Origin: Paenibacillus sp. BIHB 4019
GTDB taxonomy: Bacteria > Bacillota > Bacilli > Paenibacillales > Paenibacillaceae
Assembly: GCF_002741035.1 (NCBI RefSeq)
Contig: NZ_CP016808.1
Coordinates: 6,434,501 to 6,498,500, forward strand
Reading direction: 5' to 3'
Length of the DNA stretch: 64,000 nt
Positions 34,866 through 42,331 of the stretch are shown here, piece after piece. The translations under genes and the position numbers were made by a program. Numbering within the stretch: the stretch's first letter is position 1; the number at the start of each line of letters is the position of its first letter. Under the pieces are notes generated by a model. It saw only the letters and a list, made by a program, of their open reading frames with translations, had not been told where the DNA came from and did not search any database.

Positions 34866-34940
34866 ATGTATTATGAAGAAGATCGCGTACCGTTCGATGC
34901 GCCAGATGAAGTCGTTGTTAAAGAGGAGAAAAAAGAATAA
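34866..34940 (+). CDS. 24-residue acidic peptide gene
   Basis: A 25-codon gene with one of the strongest binding sites in the window, AGGAGGTGATT, 5 bases before the ATG. The peptide begins MYYEEDRVPFDAPDE and ends KEEKKE; it is strongly charged, has no signal or membrane segment and no cysteine. A promoter-like pair lies upstream and a T-rich terminator ten bases downstream, so the transcript is only about 135 nt. I do not recognise the product; a small sporulation or regulatory peptide is possible. Confidence 0.6.
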   Translation: MYYEEDRVPFDAPDEVVVKEEKKE

Positions 34941-34949
34941 GGAAACGCC

Positions 34950-34982
34950 AAGGCTTCCCGGACACAATGGGAGCTTTTTTTA
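34950..34982 (+). terminator. terminator of module 1
   Basis: Stem GCTTCCC/GGGAGC followed by seven T. Confidence 0.8.
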
Positions 34983-35000
34983 TTTTATTTTCAGCTTCGT

Positions 35001-35091
35001 TTCAGTGCAGCTTCAGCTGGTTAATCCATACTAGCAACATACTCCCTTTTAATATATTTTCGGGCCCGCTTGAATAGCGGGCTACTTTTTT
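35001..35091 (+). ncRNA. module 2, candidate small RNA unit
   Basis: TTCAGTG (35001-35007), 19 bases, CATACTA (35027-35033), then a short C-rich stretch ACTCCC and a hairpin GCCCGC/GCGGGC (35064-35082) ending in TTTTTT. No start codon with a binding site lies in between. The predicted transcript is about 50 nt. Confidence 0.45.
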
Positions 35092-35164
35092 GCTTTTTTG
35101 CCTATTTTCGAAAAAACGGTCAGATGGCCTTGAAATATAAATTTAATGTTGTTATCAGTTGGCA

Positions 35165-35266
35165 TTCATTTTATTTTAAGGTTGGCTGCCTATACTAATC
35201 ACATGACCCCCCACTATTTATATAGTTAATCCTTGACGACTCGCCTTCCGGCGGGTTCTTTTTTTT
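35165..35266 (+). ncRNA. module 3, candidate small RNA unit
   Basis: TTCATTT (35165-35171), 19 bases, TATACTA (35191-35197), then ACCCCCC and a hairpin ACTCGCC/GGCGGGT (35239-35256) with TTCTTTTTTTT. No coding frame with a binding site. Predicted transcript about 60 nt. Confidence 0.45.
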
Positions 35267-35334
35267 GATTAAAGATGCGTGTATGGCCATTTATAATTAT
35301 AGAAAAACAGCGTTAAGCTAAAAATCAGCTTCGT

Positions 35335-35427
35335 TTCATTTCTATTTAAGGTGCGAGGCGCATACTGAGTTTACTCTCTTTTCGACATATATTGTTGTGA
35401 CCCGCAGCGATGCGGGTTATTTTTTTT
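35335..35427 (+). ncRNA. module 4, candidate small RNA unit
   Basis: TTCATTT (35335-35341), 19 bases, CATACTG (35361-35367), then ACTCTCTTTT and a hairpin ACCCGC/GCGGGT (35400-35417) with TATTTTTTTT. The 26 bases around TATTTAAGGTG are also close to module 3, so these two may be duplicates. Confidence 0.45.
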
Positions 35428-35439
35428 GCCTACTTGTAT

Positions 35440-35468
35440 TCATCCCTCTGCCAGGCTTGCCGATAATA
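35440..35468 (+). promoter_or_regulatory. sigma-D-like promoter of the YjfB gene
   Basis: TTCAT, 15 bases, GCCGATAA ends about 20 bases before the gene. GCCGATAA is the sigma-D (flagellar) -10 box; the -35 is weaker than TAAA. Confidence 0.55.
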
Positions 35469-35487
35469 AAGGTGGAGGTGGGGAATA

Positions 35488-35664
35488 ATGGATATAGCAG
35501 CATTATCAACGTCACTTAGTCAATCATCACTCGGCACGGCTGTATCGGTTCGCATGCTCGATATTGGCCAAGACCAAATGCAAGTGCAGGCACAAGGGCT
35601 TATCAAAATGATGGAGCTCAGTGTAAATCCAAACGTCGGCAGCCTATTAGATATTAAAGTATAG
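35488..35664 (+). CDS. yjfB: YjfB family putative motility protein
   Basis: A 58-residue protein starting MDIAALSTSLSQSSLGTAVS and continuing VRMLDIGQDQMQVQAQGLIK with the C-terminal NVGSLLDIKV, the pattern of the YjfB family. Family members are counted as putative motility proteins. GGAGGTGGGG lies before the ATG at good distance and a sigma-D-like promoter precedes it, which agrees with the motility link. No other flagellar gene is near. Ends at a strong terminator. Confidence 0.88.
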   Translation: MDIAALSTSLSQSSLGTAVSVRMLDIGQDQMQVQAQGLIKMMELSVNPNVGSLLDIKV

Positions 35665-35681
35665 GGATAGGCAAATGTGGA

Positions 35682-35709
35682 GCGGGAAGGTCAATCCTTC
35701 CCGTTTTTT
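35682..35709 (+). terminator. terminator after yjfB
   Basis: Stem CGGGAAGG/CCTTCCCG, loop TCAAT, then six T. Confidence 0.9.
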
Positions 35710-35852
35710 CATGCTGGATAGAAAATAATACGCTTGCTAATTAGCCTATAAGCGAACAATTGAATCGATTTTACTTCGTTCTGCAACAATAAAAGAAATA
35801 GCAACGTCTGGAATGATATAAGAAAGCGAAAAAAATAAAGAGGTGACTGGAA

Positions 35853-36845
35853 ATGAAGAAAAAACCACTACTGTTAACCCTAATCTTGACCATGATGATG
35901 CTGACAATCGGACAAAGCGCTTGGGCCTTTAACGATGTCAAAAATGACCCGAATGCCAAAAAAATTGAAGCGCTCCAGCAGCAAGGCATTATTTCCGGTG
36001 ACAAAGCCGGCAATTTCCGCCCGCAGGGCAAACTGACTTATGCAGAGGGCATCTCCATGATTGTCAAAGGACTTGAGCTTAACTTCAATCATATTCGTTT
36101 CATTAAGCAGCCGCTGGCAGCCGACTATTATACGAATATTAAAGATGACAAATGGTACTCCCAAGCTTTCATCATCGCCCATTTCTACGATCTTGGTGTA
36201 GCTAAAGATGTGAAAGCAAATGACGTGATGACTCGCGAGCAATTCGCGCAGCATTTGTTCAAAGCAATTGACAATAAAGTGACTTATGCCATGATTGAAA
36301 TGTATGTGATGCTTAATGATGAGGCCGATGTAAATCCAGATTTCATGGGCAATATCCAAAAGCTGCTCCTTAGCAAAATCGCAACGCTTGACGCAAAGCA
36401 AAATTTTTACCCGACAGCTTCCATTAAACGCAGTGATGCTGCGGCATGGCTGCATGATGGAATTGCATTTATGAAGGAAATGAAGGAAAATGAAGCACCT
36501 GCTACGGGAACTGAGCCAACGGATAACCCTTTCACGGATGCAAGATTGATCGTTACGCCAGTCAATGCTGAAGTCAACAAAGTGACGGTAACTGCAACGG
36601 TGCCTCATCCAGGCTATGGCATTCAAATTTCCGGCATCACGTTTGATGGCGACCAAGCTACTATTAAGTTAGAGCGCACGGAGCCTAAACCCGATCAAAT
36701 GTATCCCCAAGTGATTACAGAAGTACAGGTTATAACTTATGTAGATGCTAAATTCAAGCCTGTTCTTCCAGCAGCCGCTAATGCGGTTTCAGGCAGCTCT
36801 GCTGCTGCTCCTGCTGCGGGCAGCAATACGTCTGTCGCTTCTTAA
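35853..36845 (+). CDS. secreted protein with SLH-like repeats and PrcB-type C-terminus
   Basis: A 330-residue exported protein. Signal peptide MKKKPLLLTLILTMMMLTIG to AWA. Residues 25-215 hold S-layer-homology-like units (AKKIEALQQQGIISGDKAGNF then LTYAEGISMIVKGLEL; a second around DDKWYSQAFIIAHFYDLGVAKD with TREQFAQHLFKAI; a third around KRSDAAAWLHDGI). The region 245-315, VTVTATVPHPGYGIQISGI and QVITEVQVITYVD, resembles the PrcB C-terminal domain. An Ala/Ser tail ends it. Probably bound to the cell wall. AAAGAGGTGAC site before the ATG. Single-gene unit. Confidence 0.85.
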   Translation: MKKKPLLLTLILTMMMLTIGQSAWAFNDVKNDPNAKKIEALQQQGIISGDKAGNFRPQGKLTYAEGISMIVKGLELNFNHIRFIKQPLAADYYTNIKDDKWYSQAFIIAHFYDLGVAKDVKANDVMTREQFAQHLFKAIDNKVTYAMIEMYVMLNDEADVNPDFMGNIQKLLLSKIATLDAKQNFYPTASIKRSDAAAWLHDGIAFMKEMKENEAPATGTEPTDNPFTDARLIVTPVNAEVNKVTVTATVPHPGYGIQISGITFDGDQATIKLERTEPKPDQMYPQVITEVQVITYVDAKFKPVLPAAANAVSGSSAAAPAAGSNTSVAS

Positions 36846-36880
36846 TAATTAAGCTGAAGAGCTCCAGCTAAAGCCATTAT

Positions 36881-36932
36881 AAAAAAGCCGCTGAACTACG
36901 CGTAAGCCATTACGCAAGTTCAGCGGCTTTTT
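36881..36932 (+). terminator. terminator after the SLH gene
   Basis: Stem AAAAAGCCGCTGAACT/AGTTCAGCGGCTTTTT with GCGTAA/TTACGC inner stem; T-run on both strands. Confidence 0.9.
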
Positions 36933-36968
36933 GGTTTATGCATGAATACGGCTATACAGCCTGAAAAA

Positions 36969-37646
36969 TTATAATGCCGGTATACTCCAATCGATTTCGC
37001 GCTCGCCCAGCTCGTTTAAATAACCATTTGCTTGCGAGAACGGCTTGCTGCCGAAAAACCCGCCACGGGCAGACAATGGACTCGGATGTACGGACGTAAT
37101 GATTTTATGCTTGTCCGTGTCAATGAGCTCCAGCTTCTTCTGGGCGGGATTTCCCCATAAAATGAATACGACCGGACGCTCGCGTTCATTAAGCGCAGTA
37201 ATGATGCGGTCAGTGAAGGTTTCCCAGCCCTTCTTCTTATGCGAGTTGGCTGCGGCCGCTTCCACTGTCAGCACCGTATTTAGCAGCAGCACCCCCTGCT
37301 CTGCCCAAGCTCGCAGCGAGCCATGGTTTGGAATCGGGCAGCCCAAATCTGCATGAAGCTCCTTGTATATGTTGCCCAGCGACCTTGGCACCGCAACTCC
37401 CGGCTGCACGGAGAAGCTCAGGCCATGCGCCTGGCCTTCTCCATGGTAAGGATCCTGGCCTAAAATAACGACCCGCGTTCCATCATAAGAGGTGTAATTA
37501 AGCGCATTAAACACATCCTCCTGCTTTGGATAAACGGTTTTGGTGCTGTATTGCTCCGTCAAGAAAACCTCCAGCTTCTTGAAGTAGGGCTGTTCAAATT
37601 CAGATTGCAGCTTAGCTGCCCAATCATTGTTTAACTGCTGAAACAC
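36969..37646 (-). CDS. ung: uracil-DNA glycosylase
   Basis: A 225-residue family-1 UDG that cuts uracil out of DNA. The water-activating motif is [20 protein letters not shown] (about 60-79), followed by [26 protein letters not shown], the [12 protein letters not shown] strand and the His loop [16 protein letters not shown]. Length is standard. It starts 27 bases after the RNase H1-like gene and is probably on its transcript. Confidence 0.96.
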   Translation of the reverse strand: MFQQLNNDWAAKLQSEFEQPYFKKLEVFLTEQYSTKTVYPKQEDVFNALNYTSYDGTRVVILGQDPYHGEGQAHGLSFSVQPGVAVPRSLGNIYKELHADLGCPIPNHGSLRAWAEQGVLLLNTVLTVEAAAANSHKKKGWETFTDRIITALNERERPVVFILWGNPAQKKLELIDTDKHKIITSVHPSPLSARGGFFGSKPFSQANGYLNELGEREIDWSIPAL

Positions 37647-37673
37647 CGCGTAATCCCCTCTCTATGTATAACG

Positions 37674-38336
37674 TTATTTTCTCCCAAAATCCGCTTTATT
37701 TTCTCCCCATTCCTCAGTGTTCCACTTGAGCACTTTATTCGGATAGGTGTTCGTCTTGAGCCATTTCTCCGCTTCGTCTGTCAGCGCCCAAATTTTCGCT
37801 GTAGAGGCGTCTCTTACGAGGGTCGATGCGACCTTCTTATTACGCAGCCAGCTGAGCGCTGTTCTGGAGTCGCTGTATACGGTTCTCTCGCTGCCCTTCT
37901 GCTTCAAATAGGCGAGAGCATGCACAACGGCGATAAATTCACCGAGATTGTTCGTCCCATTCGGAATCGGCCCTACATAAAATAAAATTTCGCCTGTCTG
38001 CGTATCGACGCCCTTGTATTCCACTGGACCGGGATTGCCCCGCGTACCGACATCTACAGAGATGCTGTCGTAGTCGATTTCTCCGGACTCTTGCGGCTTG
38101 GAAGCCGTTTTCTTAAAACCGCCCGAGCTGCTGCTTGCGCCGCCTGCCGTGCTTTTCCCCTTGCCCCAGTGGCTGCGCCAGCCCTCCTTGAAAGCGGCCT
38201 CCGCCAGCGCCTTGGATTCAAAGGACTTATATTTCGCATCCTGAACGCCATTCACCTGCTCCTGGCATTCCTTCCATGTTGCGAATACGCCTGCTTGCTT
38301 GCCTACCCAAACGACATAATATTTTGATTTCGCCAT
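37674..38336 (-). CDS. RNase H1-like protein with viroplasmin domain
   Basis: A 220-residue protein. Residues 1-50 are the viroplasmin/RNase H1 N-terminal domain (YYVVWVGKQAGVFATWKECQEQVNGV) that binds RNA-DNA hybrids. A Ser/Gly/Lys linker follows, then the RNase H fold: SISVDVGTRGNPGPVEYKG (first Asp), NNLGEFIAVVHAL (Glu), RTVYSDSRTALSWL (Asp) and the last Asp in NKADFGRK. All four catalytic positions are kept. It removes RNA from hybrids. The ATG at 38336 gives the family start; the longer frame to 38564 would overlap the next gene and its terminator. Confidence 0.92.
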   Translation of the reverse strand: MAKSKYYVVWVGKQAGVFATWKECQEQVNGVQDAKYKSFESKALAEAAFKEGWRSHWGKGKSTAGGASSSSGGFKKTASKPQESGEIDYDSISVDVGTRGNPGPVEYKGVDTQTGEILFYVGPIPNGTNNLGEFIAVVHALAYLKQKGSERTVYSDSRTALSWLRNKKVASTLVRDASTAKIWALTDEAEKWLKTNTYPNKVLKWNTEEWGENKADFGRK

Positions 38337-38455
38337 TAGCTTGTGCTTACCACCTTTACCAAACGTCCATCCTTCTATTAAATCGAAAAATGCGGCTCCT
38401 GTCCAGACGGATGACAGAATCAAACAAACGTGAAACTTATAATGGCTTATAATTT

Positions 38456-38488
38456 GAAAAAGAGCGACCAGCAGCGCTGATCGCTCTT
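38456..38488 (-). terminator. terminator after the Bax-inhibitor-like gene
   Basis: Stem AAGAGCGATCAGC/GCTGGTCGCTCTT followed by TTTTC on the minus strand. Confidence 0.8.
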
Positions 38489-38505
38489 CCTTGAAAACCA
38501 GCTCC

Positions 38506-39138
38506 TTAGTCTCGGCTAGCACCAAGGAAACGCAAAATGAACAGGAACAGATTAACGAAATCAAGATAAATGCTCACGACGATCATCGGAATGTCCTCAT
38601 CGCTAAAGCCTTGACGGGTAAGACGCGAGAAGTCAAACAGCGTCCAACCGATGAAGATTAAAATACCGAAGCCGGATACCATCAGCTCTGTTGTACCCGA
38701 GTAGGGGAGGAACAAGCCGACGAGTGTCATCAGTACAAGAACAATAGTGGAAGCGAACAAGAAGCCCCCGAGGAATGAAAAATCCTGCTTTGACTTAATC
38801 GCGTAAAGCGCCGTACCGCCAAATGCAAGAATCGCAACGCCAAGACCTTGCAATACCAGTGATGCGCCCAGCATGCTAATATAGCTTACAATGACAAAAT
38901 ACATCGTCAAGCCGGACACGAACATAAAGCTGTACATCAGCGTGTAGCCGATCGATTTCTTTTTCCGTAAAAAGAGCAGTGCAATCAGGAGTCCAATTTC
39001 CACTATATACAGCGGCATAGCCAGTACAGGCGGAACGGCCTGACCGATTAAGAAGCCGACCAGCGATACGAGCAGTGAAAGAAATAAGACCCGAAAAACT
39101 TTCGGCAATAACAGTTGCGACGAACGAATCGTATCCAT
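38506..39138 (-). CDS. Bax inhibitor-1/YetJ-type membrane protein
   Basis: A 210-residue protein with seven predicted membrane helices. The C-terminal segment SIYLDFVNLFLFILRFLG is the hallmark of the BI-1/YccA family, with the Asp pair of the pH-sensitive calcium leak channel YetJ corresponding to LDF here and the Asp in WTLFDFSRL. It may act as a calcium leak channel. AAAGGAGC precedes the ATG. Single-gene unit. Confidence 0.9.
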   Translation of the reverse strand: MDTIRSSQLLLPKVFRVLFLSLLVSLVGFLIGQAVPPVLAMPLYIVEIGLLIALLFLRKKKSIGYTLMYSFMFVSGLTMYFVIVSYISMLGASLVLQGLGVAILAFGGTALYAIKSKQDFSFLGGFLFASTIVLVLMTLVGLFLPYSGTTELMVSGFGILIFIGWTLFDFSRLTRQGFSDEDIPMIVVSIYLDFVNLFLFILRFLGASRD

Positions 39139-39276
39139 AAAATAAGCTCCTTTACTATTAATTTAGTTTATTCTATTAGCTATTTTACACCAATTCCTTG
39201 AATAATAACACTATATGTAAGCATAGCTTTTCAAAAAACTACAATGTTTATCACCTGAATATTTACAGATAAAAGA

Positions 39277-39312
39277 AATAAGCCGCCGGATCACAGCGAT
39301 CGGCGGCTTATT
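39277..39312. terminator. terminator after the LysM gene
   Basis: Stem AATAAGCCGCCGATC/GATCCGGCGGCTTATT with short loop; TTCTTTT follows on the minus strand. Confidence 0.85.
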
Positions 39313-39330
39313 GTTATTTTCAAGTAAAGA

Positions 39331-39744
39331 TTAGGAATGCTGCCCGGGATACATCATCGGCTGAGTTTGCTGGCCGCCAACCGCCGTCTCCGAATATGTC
39401 TTTTGACACATCATATTAGAAATTCGCGGAATGTATACCATTTCCCCTGCTTTTAGTTGAGCCGGGTTAACATGGGGATTGGCTTCCTCCATGATCGCAT
39501 GAGGAACATTGTATTTATGGCAAACTGCCGCTAGCGTCTCTCCATGCTGGGCTTGGTGCTGAGCGTATATCATGTCTTCCGAGTTGCCTTCTCTGAAGAA
39601 AGGGAACAAAAATGGTGAAAAGAAGAAAAACGGGAACAAGAAACGGTTAGGGAAAAAAGGATGAGGGAACGGACGAAAGAAAGGACGGCCGAATCCACCA
39701 CCAAAGCCACCACCAGGAACAAATGCACGATCTGTACGATCCAT
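39331..39744 (-). CDS. LysM protein with Phe-rich N-terminus
   Basis: A 137-residue protein. Residues 10-55 are extremely rich in Phe, Pro and Arg (GGGFGGGFGRPFFRPFPHPF, then a run of FPFFFFSPFLFPFF). A single LysM domain follows: AQHGETLAAVCHKYNVPHAI and NPAQLKAGEMVYIPRI (about 67-108). There is no classical signal peptide, which with the aromatic head suggests a spore-coat or cortex protein like SafA/SpoVID partners that use LysM to bind peptidoglycan. GGAGGTTTTG precedes the ATG. Single-gene unit. Confidence 0.85.
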   Translation of the reverse strand: MDRTDRAFVPGGGFGGGFGRPFFRPFPHPFFPNRFLFPFFFFSPFLFPFFREGNSEDMIYAQHQAQHGETLAAVCHKYNVPHAIMEEANPHVNPAQLKAGEMVYIPRISNMMCQKTYSETAVGGQQTQPMMYPGQHS

Positions 39745-39843
39745 AACAAAACCTCCGTTTTTTTATATAGTCATTCGTCTATATAGAGTATTGTTTTGGG
39801 CGCCATTGGTGACAACTTTTTTAAAAATTTTTCCAAATCCGCA

Positions 39844-41763
39844 CTAGCTCGACAGCTCCAGCCACTGCTCCAAATGCTGATCCAGCCTCGTTTGCAGCTC
39901 TTCCCGTACCCTCCATTGCTTCTCAAGATTTTCCGTGTCGCCTATGCGATCCAATCGTTCCAGCTCGGCATCAGCTGCTGCAATTTCGGCTTCTAGCTTA
40001 GCGATCTCCTGCTCCATATGCTCCAGTTTGCTTTCAGCAGGAGCCTGACTTCCATTTGAGCGCGGCTTTTCTAAACCCGCACCTTTAGCTGCTCCCGCCT
40101 CTCCTTTGGCGGATGAGTTTGCTTGAGCAAGCCGTTCCTCCCGCTTCGCCTTAAAATCATCATAGTTGCCCAAATAAGTGGCGACCTTTCCTTGTTCCAG
40201 CTCCCATACCCGCTTAGCCAATCGATTGATGAAATAGCGGTCATGCGAGATGGCAAGCACGGTGCCGGGAAAATCCTCCAGCGCCTCCTCCAATGCTTCG
40301 CGCGATGCGACATCCAGGTGGTTAGTTGGCTCATCAAGCAGCAGTAAATTTGGCTTGCGTCTTACAAGCAGCGCAAGCCGCAGCCGTGACCATTCTCCAC
40401 CAGAAAGCGCTGCGAGCGGCTTAAATACGTCCGCCCCATAAAATAAATATTTAGCCAGCACATTCCGTGCTTCGCCTTCCTCCAAGCCGCCCTCGAGCCG
40501 GAAATGCTCCAGCACCGTTTGCTTATTGCCCTTTAACGGCTCTTGCTGCGCCAAATATCCGATTTCCAATCGCGTTCCCTGCGCCACCTGCCCGCTATCC
40601 GCTTCCATCACCCCGAGCAGCAGCTTAAACAGCGTCGTTTTCCCGGAGCCATTATCGCCAAGCAGCACCACTTTCTCGCCATACAGCAGGCTGCCCTCTG
40701 CCTCCCGTAAAATTATTCGTTCCCCAAACTGCTTCGTCAAACCTTCAAACGAAATAACGTTGCGTCCAGAACGGTCAAGTGGCGACAGCCCGAACTCCGC
40801 TGTATTCGGCTCCAAAACGGGGCGCTTCACCATTTCCATCCGCTCTAGCGCCTTGCGCATCGACGCCGCACGCTTGAAAAACTTCTCATTGCCGCCAATG
40901 CGGCCCCATTCTTCCAGCTGGCGAATCGTTTCTTTCATTTTGCGAATGACTTTCTGCTGCTCTTGGAACTGGGCGAATTGCTGGAGCAGCCGCTCCTCCT
41001 TCTCTTTCAAATAACCGCTATAGTTGCAGTGATAGGTGTGGGCTTCGCCATCCTCCAGCTCAATCATCTTCGTGCCAACGGCATCGAGAAAATAGCGGTC
41101 ATGCGACACAATGACACAAGCGCCTTCATAATGCTGAATAAATTGCTCCAGCCATTCAATCCCTGTCAGATCAAGATGGTTCGTCGGCTCATCCAGCAGC
41201 AGCAGGGCGGGGCGGACGACGAGCTGTGAAGCTAGAACGATGCGGGTTTTCTCGCCGCCCGACAAGCTGCTGAAGCTCCGCTGATCGTAGCTGCGATCAA
41301 TGCGCAGGCCGCTGGCGACCTGATCAATCGCCGTATCCATGTCGTAGCCGCCGCCCTGCTCGAATTTTTCCTGCGCAAGGGCGTATATTTTCAATAGCCT
41401 CTCCATTTTTACAGCATCATTTGCCGCTTCTTCCCCCGCCATCTCGTGCTCCAGCTTCGACATTTCCTGCCTGCAGGCCATCAGCTCTCGAAATCCGTAG
41501 GCCATTACCCCATAGACAGTAAGTGATTCGAACGCAGCAGGAATTTGCGGCAAGTAGCCGATTTGCAAATCCCTCTTTACAGTCAGCATCCCATCATCAA
41601 CCTGCTCATGTCCGGCAATCAGCCGGAGAAGCGTCGATTTGCCACTGCCATTGCGGCCTATGAGCCCTACTTTCTCCCCCTCCTGAAGCTGAAGCGTTAC
41701 GCCATCCAGCACCAGATTTGCCGCGTGGTATTTTTTTATTTGTTGTACATTTACAATAATCAT
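39844..41763 (-). CDS. ABC-F family ATPase, YdiF/Uup-like
   Basis: A 639-residue soluble protein with two ABC domains and no membrane part. First domain: Walker A GLIGRNGSGKST, signature FSSLSGGEKTRIVLA, Walker B LLLLDEPTNHLDLTG, SHDRYFL. Linker helices with the P-site tolerance motif region (about 235-300). Second domain: LLGDNGSGKTTLF, AALSGGEWSRLRLALL, LLLLDEPTNHLDVAS. The C-terminal tail is a charged coiled coil (KLEHMEQEIAKLEAEIAAAD). ABC-F proteins act on the ribosome, either as translation factors or antibiotic-protection proteins. Its 5' leader holds two structured repeats. Confidence 0.92.
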   Translation of the reverse strand: MIIVNVQQIKKYHAANLVLDGVTLQLQEGEKVGLIGRNGSGKSTLLRLIAGHEQVDDGMLTVKRDLQIGYLPQIPAAFESLTVYGVMAYGFRELMACRQEMSKLEHEMAGEEAANDAVKMERLLKIYALAQEKFEQGGGYDMDTAIDQVASGLRIDRSYDQRSFSSLSGGEKTRIVLASQLVVRPALLLLDEPTNHLDLTGIEWLEQFIQHYEGACVIVSHDRYFLDAVGTKMIELEDGEAHTYHCNYSGYLKEKEERLLQQFAQFQEQQKVIRKMKETIRQLEEWGRIGGNEKFFKRAASMRKALERMEMVKRPVLEPNTAEFGLSPLDRSGRNVISFEGLTKQFGERIILREAEGSLLYGEKVVLLGDNGSGKTTLFKLLLGVMEADSGQVAQGTRLEIGYLAQQEPLKGNKQTVLEHFRLEGGLEEGEARNVLAKYLFYGADVFKPLAALSGGEWSRLRLALLVRRKPNLLLLDEPTNHLDVASREALEEALEDFPGTVLAISHDRYFINRLAKRVWELEQGKVATYLGNYDDFKAKREERLAQANSSAKGEAGAAKGAGLEKPRSNGSQAPAESKLEHMEQEIAKLEAEIAAADAELERLDRIGDTENLEKQWRVREELQTRLDQHLEQWLELSS

Positions 41764-41817
41764 TTGAAGAGCCTCCTATTGGATGAGGAAGACCCTAGCT
41801 TGAAAACACAAGCAAAA

Positions 41818-41898
41818 ACGACTTCGTCGTCCTTCTAGGACGAGCGAAGAGCTTTGTCGGAGAATTCTAAGCGAATATAAGGATAAAACTTATAAATG
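41818..41898. repeat. dispersed two-hairpin repeat, divergent copy D
   Basis: ACGACTTCGTCGTCCTTCTA, GAGCTTTGTCGGAGAATTC, then the stem GAATTCTAAGC/GCTTAGAATTC with ATATAAGGAT in the middle. Position by position it follows the layout of the other copies but with much base change. Directly next to copy E. Confidence 0.55.
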
Positions 41899-42006
41899 CT
41901 TAGAATTCAAGGTGAAACGGCTGTCGCCGTCCTCTCTGGCGCAGCGCGTTTCATTCCGAGAATTACAGAGAAAGGATACAAACATCACATCCTTTCCTAT
42001 AATTCA
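41899..42006. repeat. dispersed two-hairpin repeat, copy E
   Basis: AAGGTGAAACGGCTGTCGCC, GTCCTCTCTGGCGCAGCGCG, TTCATTCCGAGAATT, then AGAGAAAGGATAC and ATCCTTTCCTATAATTC. Lies in the leader of the ABC-F gene (minus strand). Confidence 0.75.
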
Positions 42007-42034
42007 AAAAGAGCCGCGGCAAAAAGCCCGCGAC
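42006..42034 (-). terminator. terminator of the 47-residue small gene
   Basis: Stem GTCGCGGGC/GCCGCGGC, loop TTTTT, then TCTTTTTG on the minus strand. Confidence 0.75.
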
Positions 42035-42063
42035 CCTTCGAATGGCAAAGCAATCCGTTGTGG

Positions 42064-42207
42064 TTAAGGTAGGCGTCTTCTCGCGAATGGTATATCCGTA
42101 TCGTTAAAAATGGACAGACTGATCCCGTTCGCGAAAAATGCATGAACGATGCCAGCCATAGCAATCGGCAGCTGGCTAATACGGTTATTGACCAATTCGT
42201 GATTCAC
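42064..42207 (-). CDS. 47-residue small protein, possibly RAxF-45-like
   Basis: A 48-codon gene with GTG start, preceded by GGGAGGTGAGGTAG, a very strong binding site, and followed 30 bases later by a terminator. The peptide starts MNHELVNNRISQLP, has a mildly hydrophobic centre GIVHAFFANGISLSIF and a basic end RRRLP. The NGI-x-hydrophobic-F segment recalls the short RAxF-45 family of Bacilli, though I am not sure. No signal peptide is apparent. It lies upstream of the ABC-F gene on the same strand, with the terminator and two repeats between them. Confidence 0.6.
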   Translation of the reverse strand: MNHELVNNRISQLPIAMAGIVHAFFANGISLSIFNDTDIPFARRRLP

Positions 42208-42279
42208 CTACCTCACCTCCCTTAATGTTAGTGTGTTTAATTTACCATAAAAAACAGTGCCTTAGCAACGAAATTCGCA

Positions 42280-42308
42280 TTGAAACTTCCTTTTTCGCAT
42301 GATACAAT
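42280..42308 (+). promoter_or_regulatory. sigma-A promoter of the acyltransferase gene
   Basis: TTGAAA (42280-42285), exactly 17 bases, TACAAT (42303-42308). The in-frame ATG at 42299 lies inside this promoter and cannot be the start. Confidence 0.75.
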
Positions 42309-42331
42309 TTGTATCAAATAAAGAGGAGTGG

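Noticed and set aside
38337..38564. 76-residue N-terminal extension of the RNase H1-like protein
   Set aside because: It overlaps the 3' end and terminator of the Bax-inhibitor-like gene and is not part of the viroplasmin-domain family start.
41764..42006. Antibiotic-responsive attenuator leader for the ABC-F gene
   Set aside because: The stems belong to the dispersed repeat family and no leader peptide with a binding site lies between them and the ABC-F start.
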